Positions 7,670 through 16,118 of a stretch of 26,703 bases of DNA are shown piece by piece. The notes beneath the pieces were generated by a model. The model was not told the origin of the DNA. It was given only the letters and a program-made list of their open reading frames with translations, and did no database searches. A program made the position numbers and the translations under genes. Numbering within the stretch: position 1 is the stretch's first letter; each line of letters begins with the position of its first letter. Origin of the DNA: BM520 sp964474455 (GTDB lineage: Bacteria > Bacteroidota > Bacteroidia > Bacteroidales > BM520); contig CAYYSU010000037.1 of the NCBI GenBank assembly GCA_964474455.1, positions 1 to 26,703 on the forward strand, in the 5' to 3' direction.

Positions 7670-10600
7670 ATGTATATTGCTGATCTCCACATCCACAGCA
7701 AATTCTCACTTGCCACCAGCAAGCAGTTGGTGCCGGAGTACCTCGATTTGTGGGCTCGGAATAAAGGCATTACGGTTGTTGGCACAGGAGACTTCACCCA
7801 CCCCTCATGGGTGGATGAGCTGGAGGAGAAGCTGGAGCATGATGGAACGGGATTGTACCGGCTGAAGGATAAATACCGACTGCCGTGCAGTGTCTCTGAC
7901 GCCACCGATCCCAGGTTTCTTCTCACTGCCGAGATCAGCAATATCTATAAACGCAATGAAAAAACCCGTAAGGTTCATAACGTACTGTTTGTGGACTCCT
8001 TCAAAGAAGCTCGTGCCATACAGCACGCGATGCTGCAACGCAGCTTCAATATCACCAGCGATGGCAGGCCTATCCTGGGGTTAGATTCACGCAACCTTTT
8101 GGAGCTATGCCTCAGCGAGAGCAAAAGCCTCTTCTTTGTGCCGGCACATATCTGGACTCCGTGGTTTTCGGCACTGGGCGAAAAAAGCGGCTTCAACTCC
8201 ATCCGTGAATGCTATGGCGATTTAACGTCACACATCCATGCCGTGGAGACCGGGCTCTCCACAGACCCTGCCATGAACCGCATGTGCCGCTTCCTGGACG
8301 AATTTACTCTCCTCTCCAACTCCGACGCTCACTCTCCGGAAAAGCTTGGACGTAATGCCAATATCGTCAAAGGTGCGTTGTCTTACCAAGGGCTTACTCA
8401 GTCCATAATAAAAGGAACCCCTGATGTGTGGGGCGGTAGCATCGATATGTTTCCGCAGGAAGGAAAATACCACTATGCCGGACACAGAAAGTGTGGCGTA
8501 TGTTGGGATCCACTACAAACTGAAGAGCACAACAGTATATGCCCTGTTTGTGGTAAAAAAGTGGTATATGGTGTGATGAACAGAATAGCTGAGCTAGCCG
8601 ACAGGAAAGCGCCACAGGAGCATGAACTCTCTGCTCCCTTTTTCTCCATAATACCTCTCAAAGAGATTATTGCTGAGATTATGAAGGTGAGTTCAGCGTC
8701 GAAAAAGGTGGATGTGGAGTATCATAAATTATTACATCTGCTGGGGTCGGAGCTGGAGATCCTCATGAACAAAGATATTGACGACATTGCTTCTGCAGCA
8801 GGTTCATTATATGGTGAAGCCATCAGGAGGATGCGCGCCAAAGAGGTGCATATCACCGAAGGCTTCGATGGACAATACGGTGAAATCAAGGTCTTTACTG
8901 CACAGGAACTCAACGACACAAGCTACACTATTTCTCTCTTTAATACACAGGAACAGAAAAAGGATTCACCGAAAAAACGGTCAATGCTCAACTTCGACAT
9001 GGAGGAGTATCTGCTGCTTCGGGAAGTAAACAATGCGGCACAAAATAGTGCGGCGGAACAGAGACCGGAAATATTTACCAATGGAACGCCCTTGTCCGGC
9101 CTCAATCCTATGCAAAAAAAAGCAGCAGCGCACGGTGTAAAACCCGCTGTCGTAATTGCCGGACCAGGAACGGGAAAGACACGGGTGCTGACACAACGGA
9201 TTGCCCATATGCTTCTGGAAAATATCGCCAAACCGGAAGAGATCCTGGCACTGACTTTTACCAACAAAGCAGCAAAAGAGATGCGCCGGAGGCTCGGTAA
9301 TCTTCCCGTAAAGGAAGAAATTAAAAACCTCGAAATAGCCACCTTCCACGCCTTCGGCTTAAAGTGGCTGCGCAATAACGGCATCCGGCAAACAGGAATA
9401 ATCGATGATCAGGACAAAATGGTAATCCTCAAAAAACTGTTTCCAGAAATTCAGCGCCGCGACCTTTCAAAGCTTATCAGAAAATTCTCCAATATAAAAA
9501 CTAACATACGCACAGATACAGATACCCAAGAAACGGTGAAGGAGCAATTTATGGAGTACGAAGGGTACCTTCAGCAACATGGGCTCCTCGACTTCGACGA
9601 CCTCCTCGTGAAGCCCGTCAAGGAGATGAAGAGAGACGGGGAACTGCTGATCAACACACGTAAAAAATACCGCTGGATTCTTGTGGATGAGTGCCAGGAT
9701 ATTAACACCATACAGTACGAGTTGTTGAAGCTGCTGGCGCCGGATCAAGAGTCCAACATATTCCTTATCGGTGATCCAAACCAAGCAATATACGGATTTC
9801 GGGGTGCTGACAGCAGTCTTATAAAACGGTTCCATAAAGAGTATGAACCGGCAAAATATCATCTGAACACCAGCTACCGGTGTAGCGAGATGATAGTGCA
9901 GGCTTCTGGCGATATCCTGAAGGAAAAAAAACCCATGCTGGCAGGAGTAAACCCCGGAGTAAAGCTACGCATCGTACGCAACCAAAGTGGCGCTTCGGAA
10001 GCGGAATATGTGGCGCGAAAAATTGAGGAAATGATGGGCGGGTTACGTTTCTTCTCTATGGATAGCAATATAAGCTCCGGGCAGAGTTTCATGAACATCG
10101 ACAGTCTATCGGATTTTGCAGTGCTCTGCAGGACTTCAAGGCAGATGGAGGCATTTGAGAAAGCTTTCAACGACCACAGCATCCCATTTCAGCGCACAGG
10201 AGAAAAATCATGGATTAAGTCAGAGCCATTTAATAGCATTATATATATACTAAAGGATATTTACCTTCCTGCAAATCCTGTTGTGAAAGAATTCCTACTT
10301 GAAAAGGAGATACAGTATCCGGCAAATCTTGCTCAGGAGAACAACCCGGAATTTATCATCCGTAACATGGCAAAGCAGCTCAAAACAGAGGTTACATGGT
10401 ATGATATGGAGCGTATCATAAAAGAGATGAAATTCTATGATTCGGTACAGGAATTTTTAGAAGCCGTGACTCTGGGTGTTCCTGATGATTATCATGTTGA
10501 CAAGGCGGAGAAGGTAAGCTTGATAACCATCCACGCATCCAAAGGATTGGAGTTTCGTTGTGTGTTTGTGGTGGGATTAGAAGATGGCCTCTTGCCTTAC

Positions 10601-10843
10601 TCGCTATTCGAAAGCCGGGTGGCGGATGAAAAGGAGGAGGAACGACTACTGTATGTAGCAATGACAAGAGCCAAAGAGCATCTCTTTCTGACACATGCCA
10701 CGCGCAGAGTCTTAACAGGAAGAACTTATTCTTTGCCAAGGAGCCATTTCCTGCACCGCATCGATAATGAACTGGTAAAACGTGTGAAGCAGGAACAACG
10801 CAATAAGCCAAAGAGAGATGATAGCCAGCTCACATTATTTTAG
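7670..10843 (+). CDS. Endonuclease Q-like PHP nuclease fused to a UvrD/PcrA-type helicase
   Basis: This 1057-residue protein has two enzymatic parts. Residues 1-about 400 are a PHP-type metal-dependent nuclease like endonuclease Q: DLHIHS (5-10), GTGDFTHP (38-45), PAHIWTPW and SNSDAHS (D219, H221), then a four-cysteine zinc site C275-x2-C278 / C291-x2-C294. EndoQ cuts 5' of deaminated bases (uracil, hypoxanthine) and abasic sites. Residues about 470-1040 are an SF1A helicase: Q motif, Walker A GPGTGKT (498-504), DECQD (673-677), GDPNQAIYGFRGA (from 701), SYRCSE, TIHASKG (from 953) and AMTRAKEH (around 998). It ends in QLTLF, like a beta-clamp-binding pentapeptide. Inferred job: nick damaged DNA and unwind from the nick at or behind the fork. 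It lies 8 bp after the DUF3857 pair but need not be related to it functionally. Confidence 0.92.
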   Translation: MYIADLHIHSKFSLATSKQLVPEYLDLWARNKGITVVGTGDFTHPSWVDELEEKLEHDGTGLYRLKDKYRLPCSVSDATDPRFLLTAEISNIYKRNEKTRKVHNVLFVDSFKEARAIQHAMLQRSFNITSDGRPILGLDSRNLLELCLSESKSLFFVPAHIWTPWFSALGEKSGFNSIRECYGDLTSHIHAVETGLSTDPAMNRMCRFLDEFTLLSNSDAHSPEKLGRNANIVKGALSYQGLTQSIIKGTPDVWGGSIDMFPQEGKYHYAGHRKCGVCWDPLQTEEHNSICPVCGKKVVYGVMNRIAELADRKAPQEHELSAPFFSIIPLKEIIAEIMKVSSASKKVDVEYHKLLHLLGSELEILMNKDIDDIASAAGSLYGEAIRRMRAKEVHITEGFDGQYGEIKVFTAQELNDTSYTISLFNTQEQKKDSPKKRSMLNFDMEEYLLLREVNNAAQNSAAEQRPEIFTNGTPLSGLNPMQKKAAAHGVKPAVVIAGPGTGKTRVLTQRIAHMLLENIAKPEEILALTFTNKAAKEMRRRLGNLPVKEEIKNLEIATFHAFGLKWLRNNGIRQTGIIDDQDKMVILKKLFPEIQRRDLSKLIRKFSNIKTNIRTDTDTQETVKEQFMEYEGYLQQHGLLDFDDLLVKPVKEMKRDGELLINTRKKYRWILVDECQDINTIQYELLKLLAPDQESNIFLIGDPNQAIYGFRGADSSLIKRFHKEYEPAKYHLNTSYRCSEMIVQASGDILKEKKPMLAGVNPGVKLRIVRNQSGASEAEYVARKIEEMMGGLRFFSMDSNISSGQSFMNIDSLSDFAVLCRTSRQMEAFEKAFNDHSIPFQRTGEKSWIKSEPFNSIIYILKDIYLPANPVVKEFLLEKEIQYPANLAQENNPEFIIRNMAKQLKTEVTWYDMERIIKEMKFYDSVQEFLEAVTLGVPDDYHVDKAEKVSLITIHASKGLEFRCVFVVGLEDGLLPYSLFESRVADEKEEERLLYVAMTRAKEHLFLTHATRRVLTGRTYSLPRSHFLHRIDNELVKRVKQEQRNKPKRDDSQLTLF

Positions 10844-11235
10844 CATATACTCTTCCACTACGCCACATATTAACGAAACAAAAAATACATCATATTGCAC
10901 AAAATTGAACGCACAAAAAAAGTTTATTGATGATGATGAATTTACTCTCAGCAAGATAGATTATATTATGGATTATAGCAGTGTACAATATATATCCACT
11001 CAATTTAAAAAATATTACAGATATTTATGTTTCGGAGTACAAACAGAAACCACAAAAGATAGAACCTTATCGTGAAGAGCTGAACCGTATAGAGTGACAG
11101 GAGAATTTTCATTGTCCGTTTCACAAAATTCCATGACACTTTATATAAAAATTATAACAATCACTAAAAAAGTTTGTTTGATCTTTGTTGATCATTAGAA
11201 TGAGGTTATTGAATAATCATAAAAATGAATGTATT
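10844..11235 (+). other. Gene-free AT-rich stretch upstream of the PqqD/ATP-grasp operon
   Basis: No convincing gene lies in these 392 bases. The only longer plus-strand open frame starts inside the helicase gene, changes character after it and has low-complexity content. Bases 10960-11097 contain a short open stretch ending KIEPYREELNRIE and a TGA; this has protein-like composition and could be a remnant, but I cannot assign it. I find no clear terminator after the helicase gene. Before the PqqD-like gene there are three TTTG words (11173-11187), but no exact TTTG-N19-TAnnTTTG promoter; the operon promoter should nevertheless lie in this stretch. Confidence 0.5.
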
Positions 11236-11481
11236 ATGAAGCTAAGAAGCAATCTGGCAATCAGCGAGAGCGGATTTGTATTTGATGCGGGTACAGGTGA
11301 ATCTTTTTCACTTAATCCTACAGGCTATACTATTCTTGAACTTTTAAGACAAGGAAAGAGTGATTCTGAAGTTAAATCCTGGATCCTGGAACACTACAGT
11401 GTTGAACCAGCGGATTTGGAGCGGCTCTATTTCGACTTTTTAAGAAGTCTTCAGCAGTATGGTTTTTTTGAAAACGATTGA
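11236..11481 (+). CDS. PqqD-like (RRE-fold) small protein
   Basis: From the ATG at 11236 the product is 81 residues and fits the PqqD family over its whole length: a beta-hairpin (FVFDAGTGESFSLNPTGYTI, where the LN-x-TG turn is the family's best signature), then helices ILELLRQGKSDSEVKSWILE and ADLERLYFDFLRSLQQYGFF. PqqD-type domains form the RiPP recognition element fold and deliver a peptide to a modifying enzyme. Upstream in-frame TTG and ATG codons (11185, 11200) would add a tail without family similarity, so 11236 is preferred. It leads a six-gene cluster and is 10 bp from an ATP-grasp ligase. No radical-SAM enzyme or obvious precursor peptide is nearby, so a carrier or recognition role for the ligase/decarboxylase pair is inference. 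Confidence 0.83.
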   Translation: MKLRSNLAISESGFVFDAGTGESFSLNPTGYTILELLRQGKSDSEVKSWILEHYSVEPADLERLYFDFLRSLQQYGFFEND

Positions 11482-11491
11482 TTAGCATAAC

Positions 11492-12538
11492 ATGAAAAAA
11501 ATAACGCTTACAGTAGCTGTTTCGGGCCTTAATAACACCGATAACCCCGGCCCCGGAGTGCCCTTCATCCGGGCCATTAAAGATTCTCCAACTTTTGATG
11601 TGCGGATAGTGGGACTGGCATACGAAAACTTAGAGCCCGGTATATATATGCCGGGCCTGGTAGAAAAGACCTATATGATACCTTACCCCTCCGAAGGCAA
11701 GGATGCTGTTTTGCAGCGTATTGCACATATTCATGAGAGGGAAAATATTCAGGTATTAATACCAAATTTTGACTCCGAGCTGCACACTTTCATGCTTTGC
11801 GAAAAGGAGCTTGAAGAGATGGGTATTCGCACCTTCTTGCCTACCATTAAGCAATATGAGGAGCGCCATAAATGGAATCTACCCGAATTTGGAAAGAAAT
11901 ATGATGTTAAAGTTCCGAAAAGTATAGCCCTGAACTCTTCCAATGATGCATCTAAAATAGAGGAAAATTTCAATTTTCCTGTTATGGTAAAAGGCCTCTT
12001 TTATGATGCCTATATTGCTTACAATATGGAGCAGGTCTATAATCACTTCAATAGAATTAGTTCTAAGTGGGGATTCCCTGTAATTGTACAGGAGTTTGTG
12101 AAAGGTAGCGAAGTAAATGTAATTGCTTTGGGCGATGGTAAAGGGCAAACTATTGGCGCTGTACCCATGCGCAAACAATACATCACCGATAAAGGAAAGG
12201 CCTGGGGAGGAATAACCCTGGATTCGCCTGTAATGATGGAGCTTACTGAGCAGATCATAAAAAAAACACAATGGCGCGGAGGAATGGAGCTGGAGTTGAT
12301 CCGAACCGCCGAAAACCAATTTTATTTGATTGAGATTAATCCGCGTCTGCCTGCATGGCTCTATTTAGCCGTTGGTGCCGGACAAAATCTTCCTGATGCG
12401 CTACTGAAATTAGCTTTAGGCATGGAAGTGAAACCAATGTCACACTACGATACAGGGTCTATGTTTGTGCGCTATTCTTACGATATGATTGTGAATGTTG
12501 AGCAGTTTCAAAAAATGTCGATAAACGGAGAATTATAA
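11492..12538 (+). CDS. ATP-grasp ligase
   Basis: This 348-residue protein has the layout of an ATP-grasp carboxylate-amine ligase of the carbamoyl-phosphate-synthase type. An N-terminal pre-ATP-grasp domain (about 1-110) is followed by the nucleotide-binding lobes: K167 in VMVKGLF, E201 in VQEFVKGSEVNV, and the metal-binding strand YLIEINPRLPAW with E281 and N283. These enzymes activate a carboxylate as acyl-phosphate and join it to an amine or thiol. No substrate can be read from the sequence. It sits between the PqqD-like gene (10 bp) and a PLP decarboxylase (11 bp). A known parallel, for logic only, is butirosin side-chain synthesis, where an ATP-grasp enzyme (BtrJ) loads glutamate onto a carrier and a DAPDC-like enzyme (BtrK) decarboxylates it. 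Confidence 0.88.
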   Translation: MKKITLTVAVSGLNNTDNPGPGVPFIRAIKDSPTFDVRIVGLAYENLEPGIYMPGLVEKTYMIPYPSEGKDAVLQRIAHIHERENIQVLIPNFDSELHTFMLCEKELEEMGIRTFLPTIKQYEERHKWNLPEFGKKYDVKVPKSIALNSSNDASKIEENFNFPVMVKGLFYDAYIAYNMEQVYNHFNRISSKWGFPVIVQEFVKGSEVNVIALGDGKGQTIGAVPMRKQYITDKGKAWGGITLDSPVMMELTEQIIKKTQWRGGMELELIRTAENQFYLIEINPRLPAWLYLAVGAGQNLPDALLKLALGMEVKPMSHYDTGSMFVRYSYDMIVNVEQFQKMSINGEL

Positions 12539-12549
12539 ATAAAAAAATT

Positions 12550-13923
12550 ATGGGAAAATTAATATTTGAAGCCCCTCTTATAAAAAAGCTGAATGCAGGA
12601 ATGCCCGGAAAATTCGGGTTAAAGCCTTCTGTTAAAAATATTGAACATATTGATGGTGTGGCCATACCTGAACTATTGCAACAGCATGGTTCTCCTTTAT
12701 ATGTGCTAAGTGAAAAAACTATCAGGGAAACAATAAATAAGGCACATAAAGCCTTTTCGGCTCGTTATCCTAAGGTGCAGTTCGCCTGGAGCTACAAAAC
12801 CAACTATCTTGATGCTGTTTGCCGCGTATTTCACCAGGAAGGTGTTTGGGCTGAGGTAGTATCAGGCATGGAGTATGACAAGGCTTTGGCCAATGGTGTT
12901 GATGGAACACATATTATTTTTAATGGCCCCGGAAAGTCCAGAGAGGATTTGCTGAAGGCAATTGAAAACAGATCATTGATTCACATCGACCATTTTGATG
13001 AGCTATTTATGCTTATTGAATTGAGTCAAAACACCTCTGTGAAACCAAGGGTGGCCATACGGGTGAATATGGACTGTGGCATATATCCCAAATGGGATCG
13101 CTTTGGCTTTAACTACGAGAATGGTGAAGCATGGGAGGCCCTAAATCGAATCATGCTCAGTGGAACACTAGATTTGATAGGACTGCACTCTCATATCGGC
13201 ACATATATCCTTTCGCGAGACGCTTACAGCATTGGTGCTACAAAACTTGCAGAGTTGGCTACAGCAGTAGCAGCAAAATATAAACACCATATACAGTATA
13301 TTGATATGGGCGGAGGATTTGCTTCGTCAAACAAACTAAAAGGTGCTTACTATGCAGGTGTAGACACAGCACCCTCGTTCGACGATTATGCCGATGCTAT
13401 CAGTTCAGCAATGATTAACTCCCGTCTCGACCCGGAGAATATGCCGATGTTGATACTTGAAACCGGACGTGCATTGATTGACGACGCCGGATATATTGCC
13501 GGTACAGTGTTAGCAAACAAAACCCTCTCTGACGGGCGAAGGGCTATGGTGCTGGATGTGGGTGTAAACCTCCTCTTTACCTCTTTTTGGTACGATCATG
13601 AAATATTCCCGGTTAAAAAAACATCCGATTTTACCGTAGACACCACTATTTATGGACCTCTCTGCATGAATATCGATGTCATTAGAGCTGCGGTGGATTT
13701 CCCTATTCTGAAAAAAGATGATCAGGTGGTAATAAAACGTATTGGCGCTTATAATATGACACAGTGGTTACAGTTTATTAACCTACGCCCTTCCATAGTA
13801 ATGATCGATGAAAATGGTGTTCCCAATATAATTCGTGAAAAGGAAACTCTCAATACAATTACTGATCAGGAACGTGTGCCTGAATATTTGAAGGGTGAAA
13901 AAACATCATATATTAAAAAATAA
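12550..13923 (+). CDS. PLP-dependent decarboxylase, DAP/ornithine/arginine decarboxylase (group IV) family
   Basis: This 457-residue protein has the alanine-racemase-type barrel plus C-terminal beta domain of LysA/ODC-like enzymes. The PLP lysine is K83 (WSYKTNYL), the barrel has GLHSHIGTYI and a phosphate loop DMGGGFAS, and ETGRAL (E304, G306, R307) matches the EPGR site. The dimer-interface site normally reading C-E-S-x-D is CMNID: C372 and D376 are kept but the intervening Glu and Ser are Met and Asn, so the substrate is probably not diaminopimelate. An N-terminal extension of about 30 residues precedes the usual start. It is 11 bp after the ATP-grasp gene and 5 bp before the transporter fusion. 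I infer decarboxylation of an amino acid or an amino-acyl conjugate; housekeeping LysA is less likely in this context. Confidence 0.88.
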   Translation: MGKLIFEAPLIKKLNAGMPGKFGLKPSVKNIEHIDGVAIPELLQQHGSPLYVLSEKTIRETINKAHKAFSARYPKVQFAWSYKTNYLDAVCRVFHQEGVWAEVVSGMEYDKALANGVDGTHIIFNGPGKSREDLLKAIENRSLIHIDHFDELFMLIELSQNTSVKPRVAIRVNMDCGIYPKWDRFGFNYENGEAWEALNRIMLSGTLDLIGLHSHIGTYILSRDAYSIGATKLAELATAVAAKYKHHIQYIDMGGGFASSNKLKGAYYAGVDTAPSFDDYADAISSAMINSRLDPENMPMLILETGRALIDDAGYIAGTVLANKTLSDGRRAMVLDVGVNLLFTSFWYDHEIFPVKKTSDFTVDTTIYGPLCMNIDVIRAAVDFPILKKDDQVVIKRIGAYNMTQWLQFINLRPSIVMIDENGVPNIIREKETLNTITDQERVPEYLKGEKTSYIKK

Positions 13924-13928
13924 TTTGT

Positions 13929-16118
13929 ATGTTTCCTAACATTAACATATCCCGGCAAAAAATCATTGCGTTTTTAAAAGGTCTCCTGCGATCTTATTCA
14001 CAGGTCTTCTTTTCCGACCATTTGGTTTTTGCCTCGCTGCTGTTAATTATTACCTTTATTGACTGGCACTTAGGAGTTTCAGGTTTTATTTCTGTTTTGG
14101 TAAGTCATTCACTCGCATTGATTTTAGGCCTTGACAGGTTGCAGGTGGAGAAGGGCACATACGGCTTTAACGCTTTACTTGCCGGATTGGGGCTTGCTAC
14201 TTTCTTTGGTCCATCGCCGGTTTTCGTATTGGTGTTGGTAGTGGGTGCTGCTCTCTCTTTGTTTATATCGGTCATGCTTCAAGGGGTGTTGGGCAAGTAT
14301 GGCCTGCCATTTCTGAGTTTGCCTTTTATTTTTGTATTGTGGATATTGAGTTTGGGCGCCGTAGAATTCTCCTATTTGGGTTTAAGTGAAAGAGCTGTTT
14401 TTTCGCTCAACTATTTGTTTGAATTTGGCGGAAAACCCCTGGTGAATTTTATGGCGTGGTGGAACGAATGGTTAATGCCTTCGCCCATCACTACTTATTT
14501 TAAGTCGCTTGCCGCCATTTTGTTTATGCAGGATGTTTTCCCGGGTGTTGTAATAGCTGTAGGTTTGCTGCTTTATTCACGCATGGCCTTTTCGTTATCA
14601 TTGCTGGGATTTATATCGGCATTTTTCTTTTATAAATTTATTGGCGCCGATTTCTCTTCGCTCAATTACTCTTACATCGGTTTTAACTACATACTTACCT
14701 CCATTGCTCTGGGTGGATTTTTTCTGGTGCCCTCCTGGCGAAGCTATCTCACATCGCTGCTTATCATCCCTGTGGTAGCAATATTTTCAATAGGTTTAAC
14801 AAGCCTGCTGGGAATTTGGTATCTGCCGGTATATGCCCTGCCCTTTAATATTTCAGTGTTGATGGTACTTTATGTTTTAAAAATGAGAGGATACCATTCG
14901 GGCAGGCTCAGTGAGGTTTACATTCAACACAACTCTCCGGAAAAAAACTTCTATGCATATCACAATTTCAACCAACGCTTTGGTAACAAAGGGGAAATAG
15001 CTATCTCGCTACCTTTCTTTGGAGCCTGGACAGTGAGTCAGGGCCACCAGGGAGAAATAACCCATCGCGGTGATTGGCAATATGCATGGGATTTTGTGAT
15101 AAAAAATGAGGAGGAGGAGTATGCCAACGATGGCGGAAAGCTCACCGACTATTATTGCTACAACAAACAGATAATAGCGCCGGCAGCAGGTGTGGTGGAG
15201 CAGATCGTTGACGATGTGCCCGACAATGCTATCGGGAAAGTAAACTTGCAACAAAACTGGGGCAACACCATTGTGGTGAAGGCTGGAACATTTATCTATT
15301 ATAAACTGAGCCACCTCAAACCCGACTCCTTAGAAGTTAAGGTGGGCGACACAATTAAAGAGGGACAGGCTTTGGCAAAATGTGGTAATTCAGGGCGTTC
15401 ACCTTATCCACATCTGCACTTTCAAATTCAACAAACACCCTATATCGGTTCTCCCACGCTGCGGTATGCCATAAGTAATTATCTGCTCAGCAGTAAGCAG
15501 GGGCGTCGTGTGGTGACTTATGACTTCCCTCTTTTAGGGCAGAATGTTGAGAACGTTTATCCTCAGAGACTACTTAAAAATGCGCTACAATTTAAGCCGG
15601 GTCAACGGCTGCAGTGGCAACATGACGGTGAAATTGTTATTTGGGAAGTTAAGATCACCATCTATAACCAAACCTATCTGGAGTGCATGAAAACCGGCAG
15701 TCGGGCATGGTTCGACAGCGGAGCTGCGGTGTTCTGGTTTACCCACTTTGAAGGCTCCCGTAACTGCTTACTATACCTATTCTTTTTGGCTCTATTTAAA
15801 GTGCCATTGGTTTTTGAAACAGGACTCAATGTGAAAGATGAATATCCCATAAACCTGGTGTTTTCAAAACTTAACAGATGGGTTCAAGACCTGGTAGCTC
15901 CTTTCAGAGTTTACCTCCGCGCCACATATCATTTGCAATTTCAAAAAATTGACGACCCAACATTTCCCTCTTCACTAACTGTTAAATCAAGCACCTCAAC
16001 AGGACGACGTAATAAGAAAACAGGAAGTTTTGCGTTTGAAATAAACAATCAGGGAATACGATCATTTCAATACCAATGGAAAAACAAACGAAAACAAATA
16101 GCAACCTGCAAATATTAG
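13929..16118 (+). CDS. Urea transporter-like membrane domain fused to an M23 (LytM) metallopeptidase domain
   Basis: Residues 1-about 325 of 729 form about ten transmembrane spans with the twofold repeat of the UT (urea transporter) family: YGFNALLAGLGLATFF and, in the second half, IGFNYILTSIALGGFF, each followed by a YGLPFLSLPF / YLPVYALPF type segment. UT proteins are passive channels for urea and similar amides. Residues about 365-515 are an M23 peptidase-like domain: Q384-x3-D388 (QYAWDF), H462 (LSHLK) and H495-L-H497 (PHLHFQI); the usual first His of H-x3-D is Gln, with H379 just before. A beta-rich tail with a hydrophobic stretch (about 613-630) follows. It starts 5 bp after the decarboxylase gene and overlaps the next gene by 43 bp. 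Product moved, and whether the M23 domain is active, are unknown. Confidence 0.85.
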   Translation: MFPNINISRQKIIAFLKGLLRSYSQVFFSDHLVFASLLLIITFIDWHLGVSGFISVLVSHSLALILGLDRLQVEKGTYGFNALLAGLGLATFFGPSPVFVLVLVVGAALSLFISVMLQGVLGKYGLPFLSLPFIFVLWILSLGAVEFSYLGLSERAVFSLNYLFEFGGKPLVNFMAWWNEWLMPSPITTYFKSLAAILFMQDVFPGVVIAVGLLLYSRMAFSLSLLGFISAFFFYKFIGADFSSLNYSYIGFNYILTSIALGGFFLVPSWRSYLTSLLIIPVVAIFSIGLTSLLGIWYLPVYALPFNISVLMVLYVLKMRGYHSGRLSEVYIQHNSPEKNFYAYHNFNQRFGNKGEIAISLPFFGAWTVSQGHQGEITHRGDWQYAWDFVIKNEEEEYANDGGKLTDYYCYNKQIIAPAAGVVEQIVDDVPDNAIGKVNLQQNWGNTIVVKAGTFIYYKLSHLKPDSLEVKVGDTIKEGQALAKCGNSGRSPYPHLHFQIQQTPYIGSPTLRYAISNYLLSSKQGRRVVTYDFPLLGQNVENVYPQRLLKNALQFKPGQRLQWQHDGEIVIWEVKITIYNQTYLECMKTGSRAWFDSGAAVFWFTHFEGSRNCLLYLFFLALFKVPLVFETGLNVKDEYPINLVFSKLNRWVQDLVAPFRVYLRATYHLQFQKIDDPTFPSSLTVKSSTSTGRRNKKTGSFAFEINNQGIRSFQYQWKNKRKQIATCKY

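Noticed and set aside
10818..11075. An 85-codon plus-strand open frame running from the helicase gene end into the gap
   Set aside because: It begins inside the helicase gene in another frame, has no recognisable domain or signal and is Ser/Thr/Tyr/Lys-rich as expected for AT-rich noncoding DNA.
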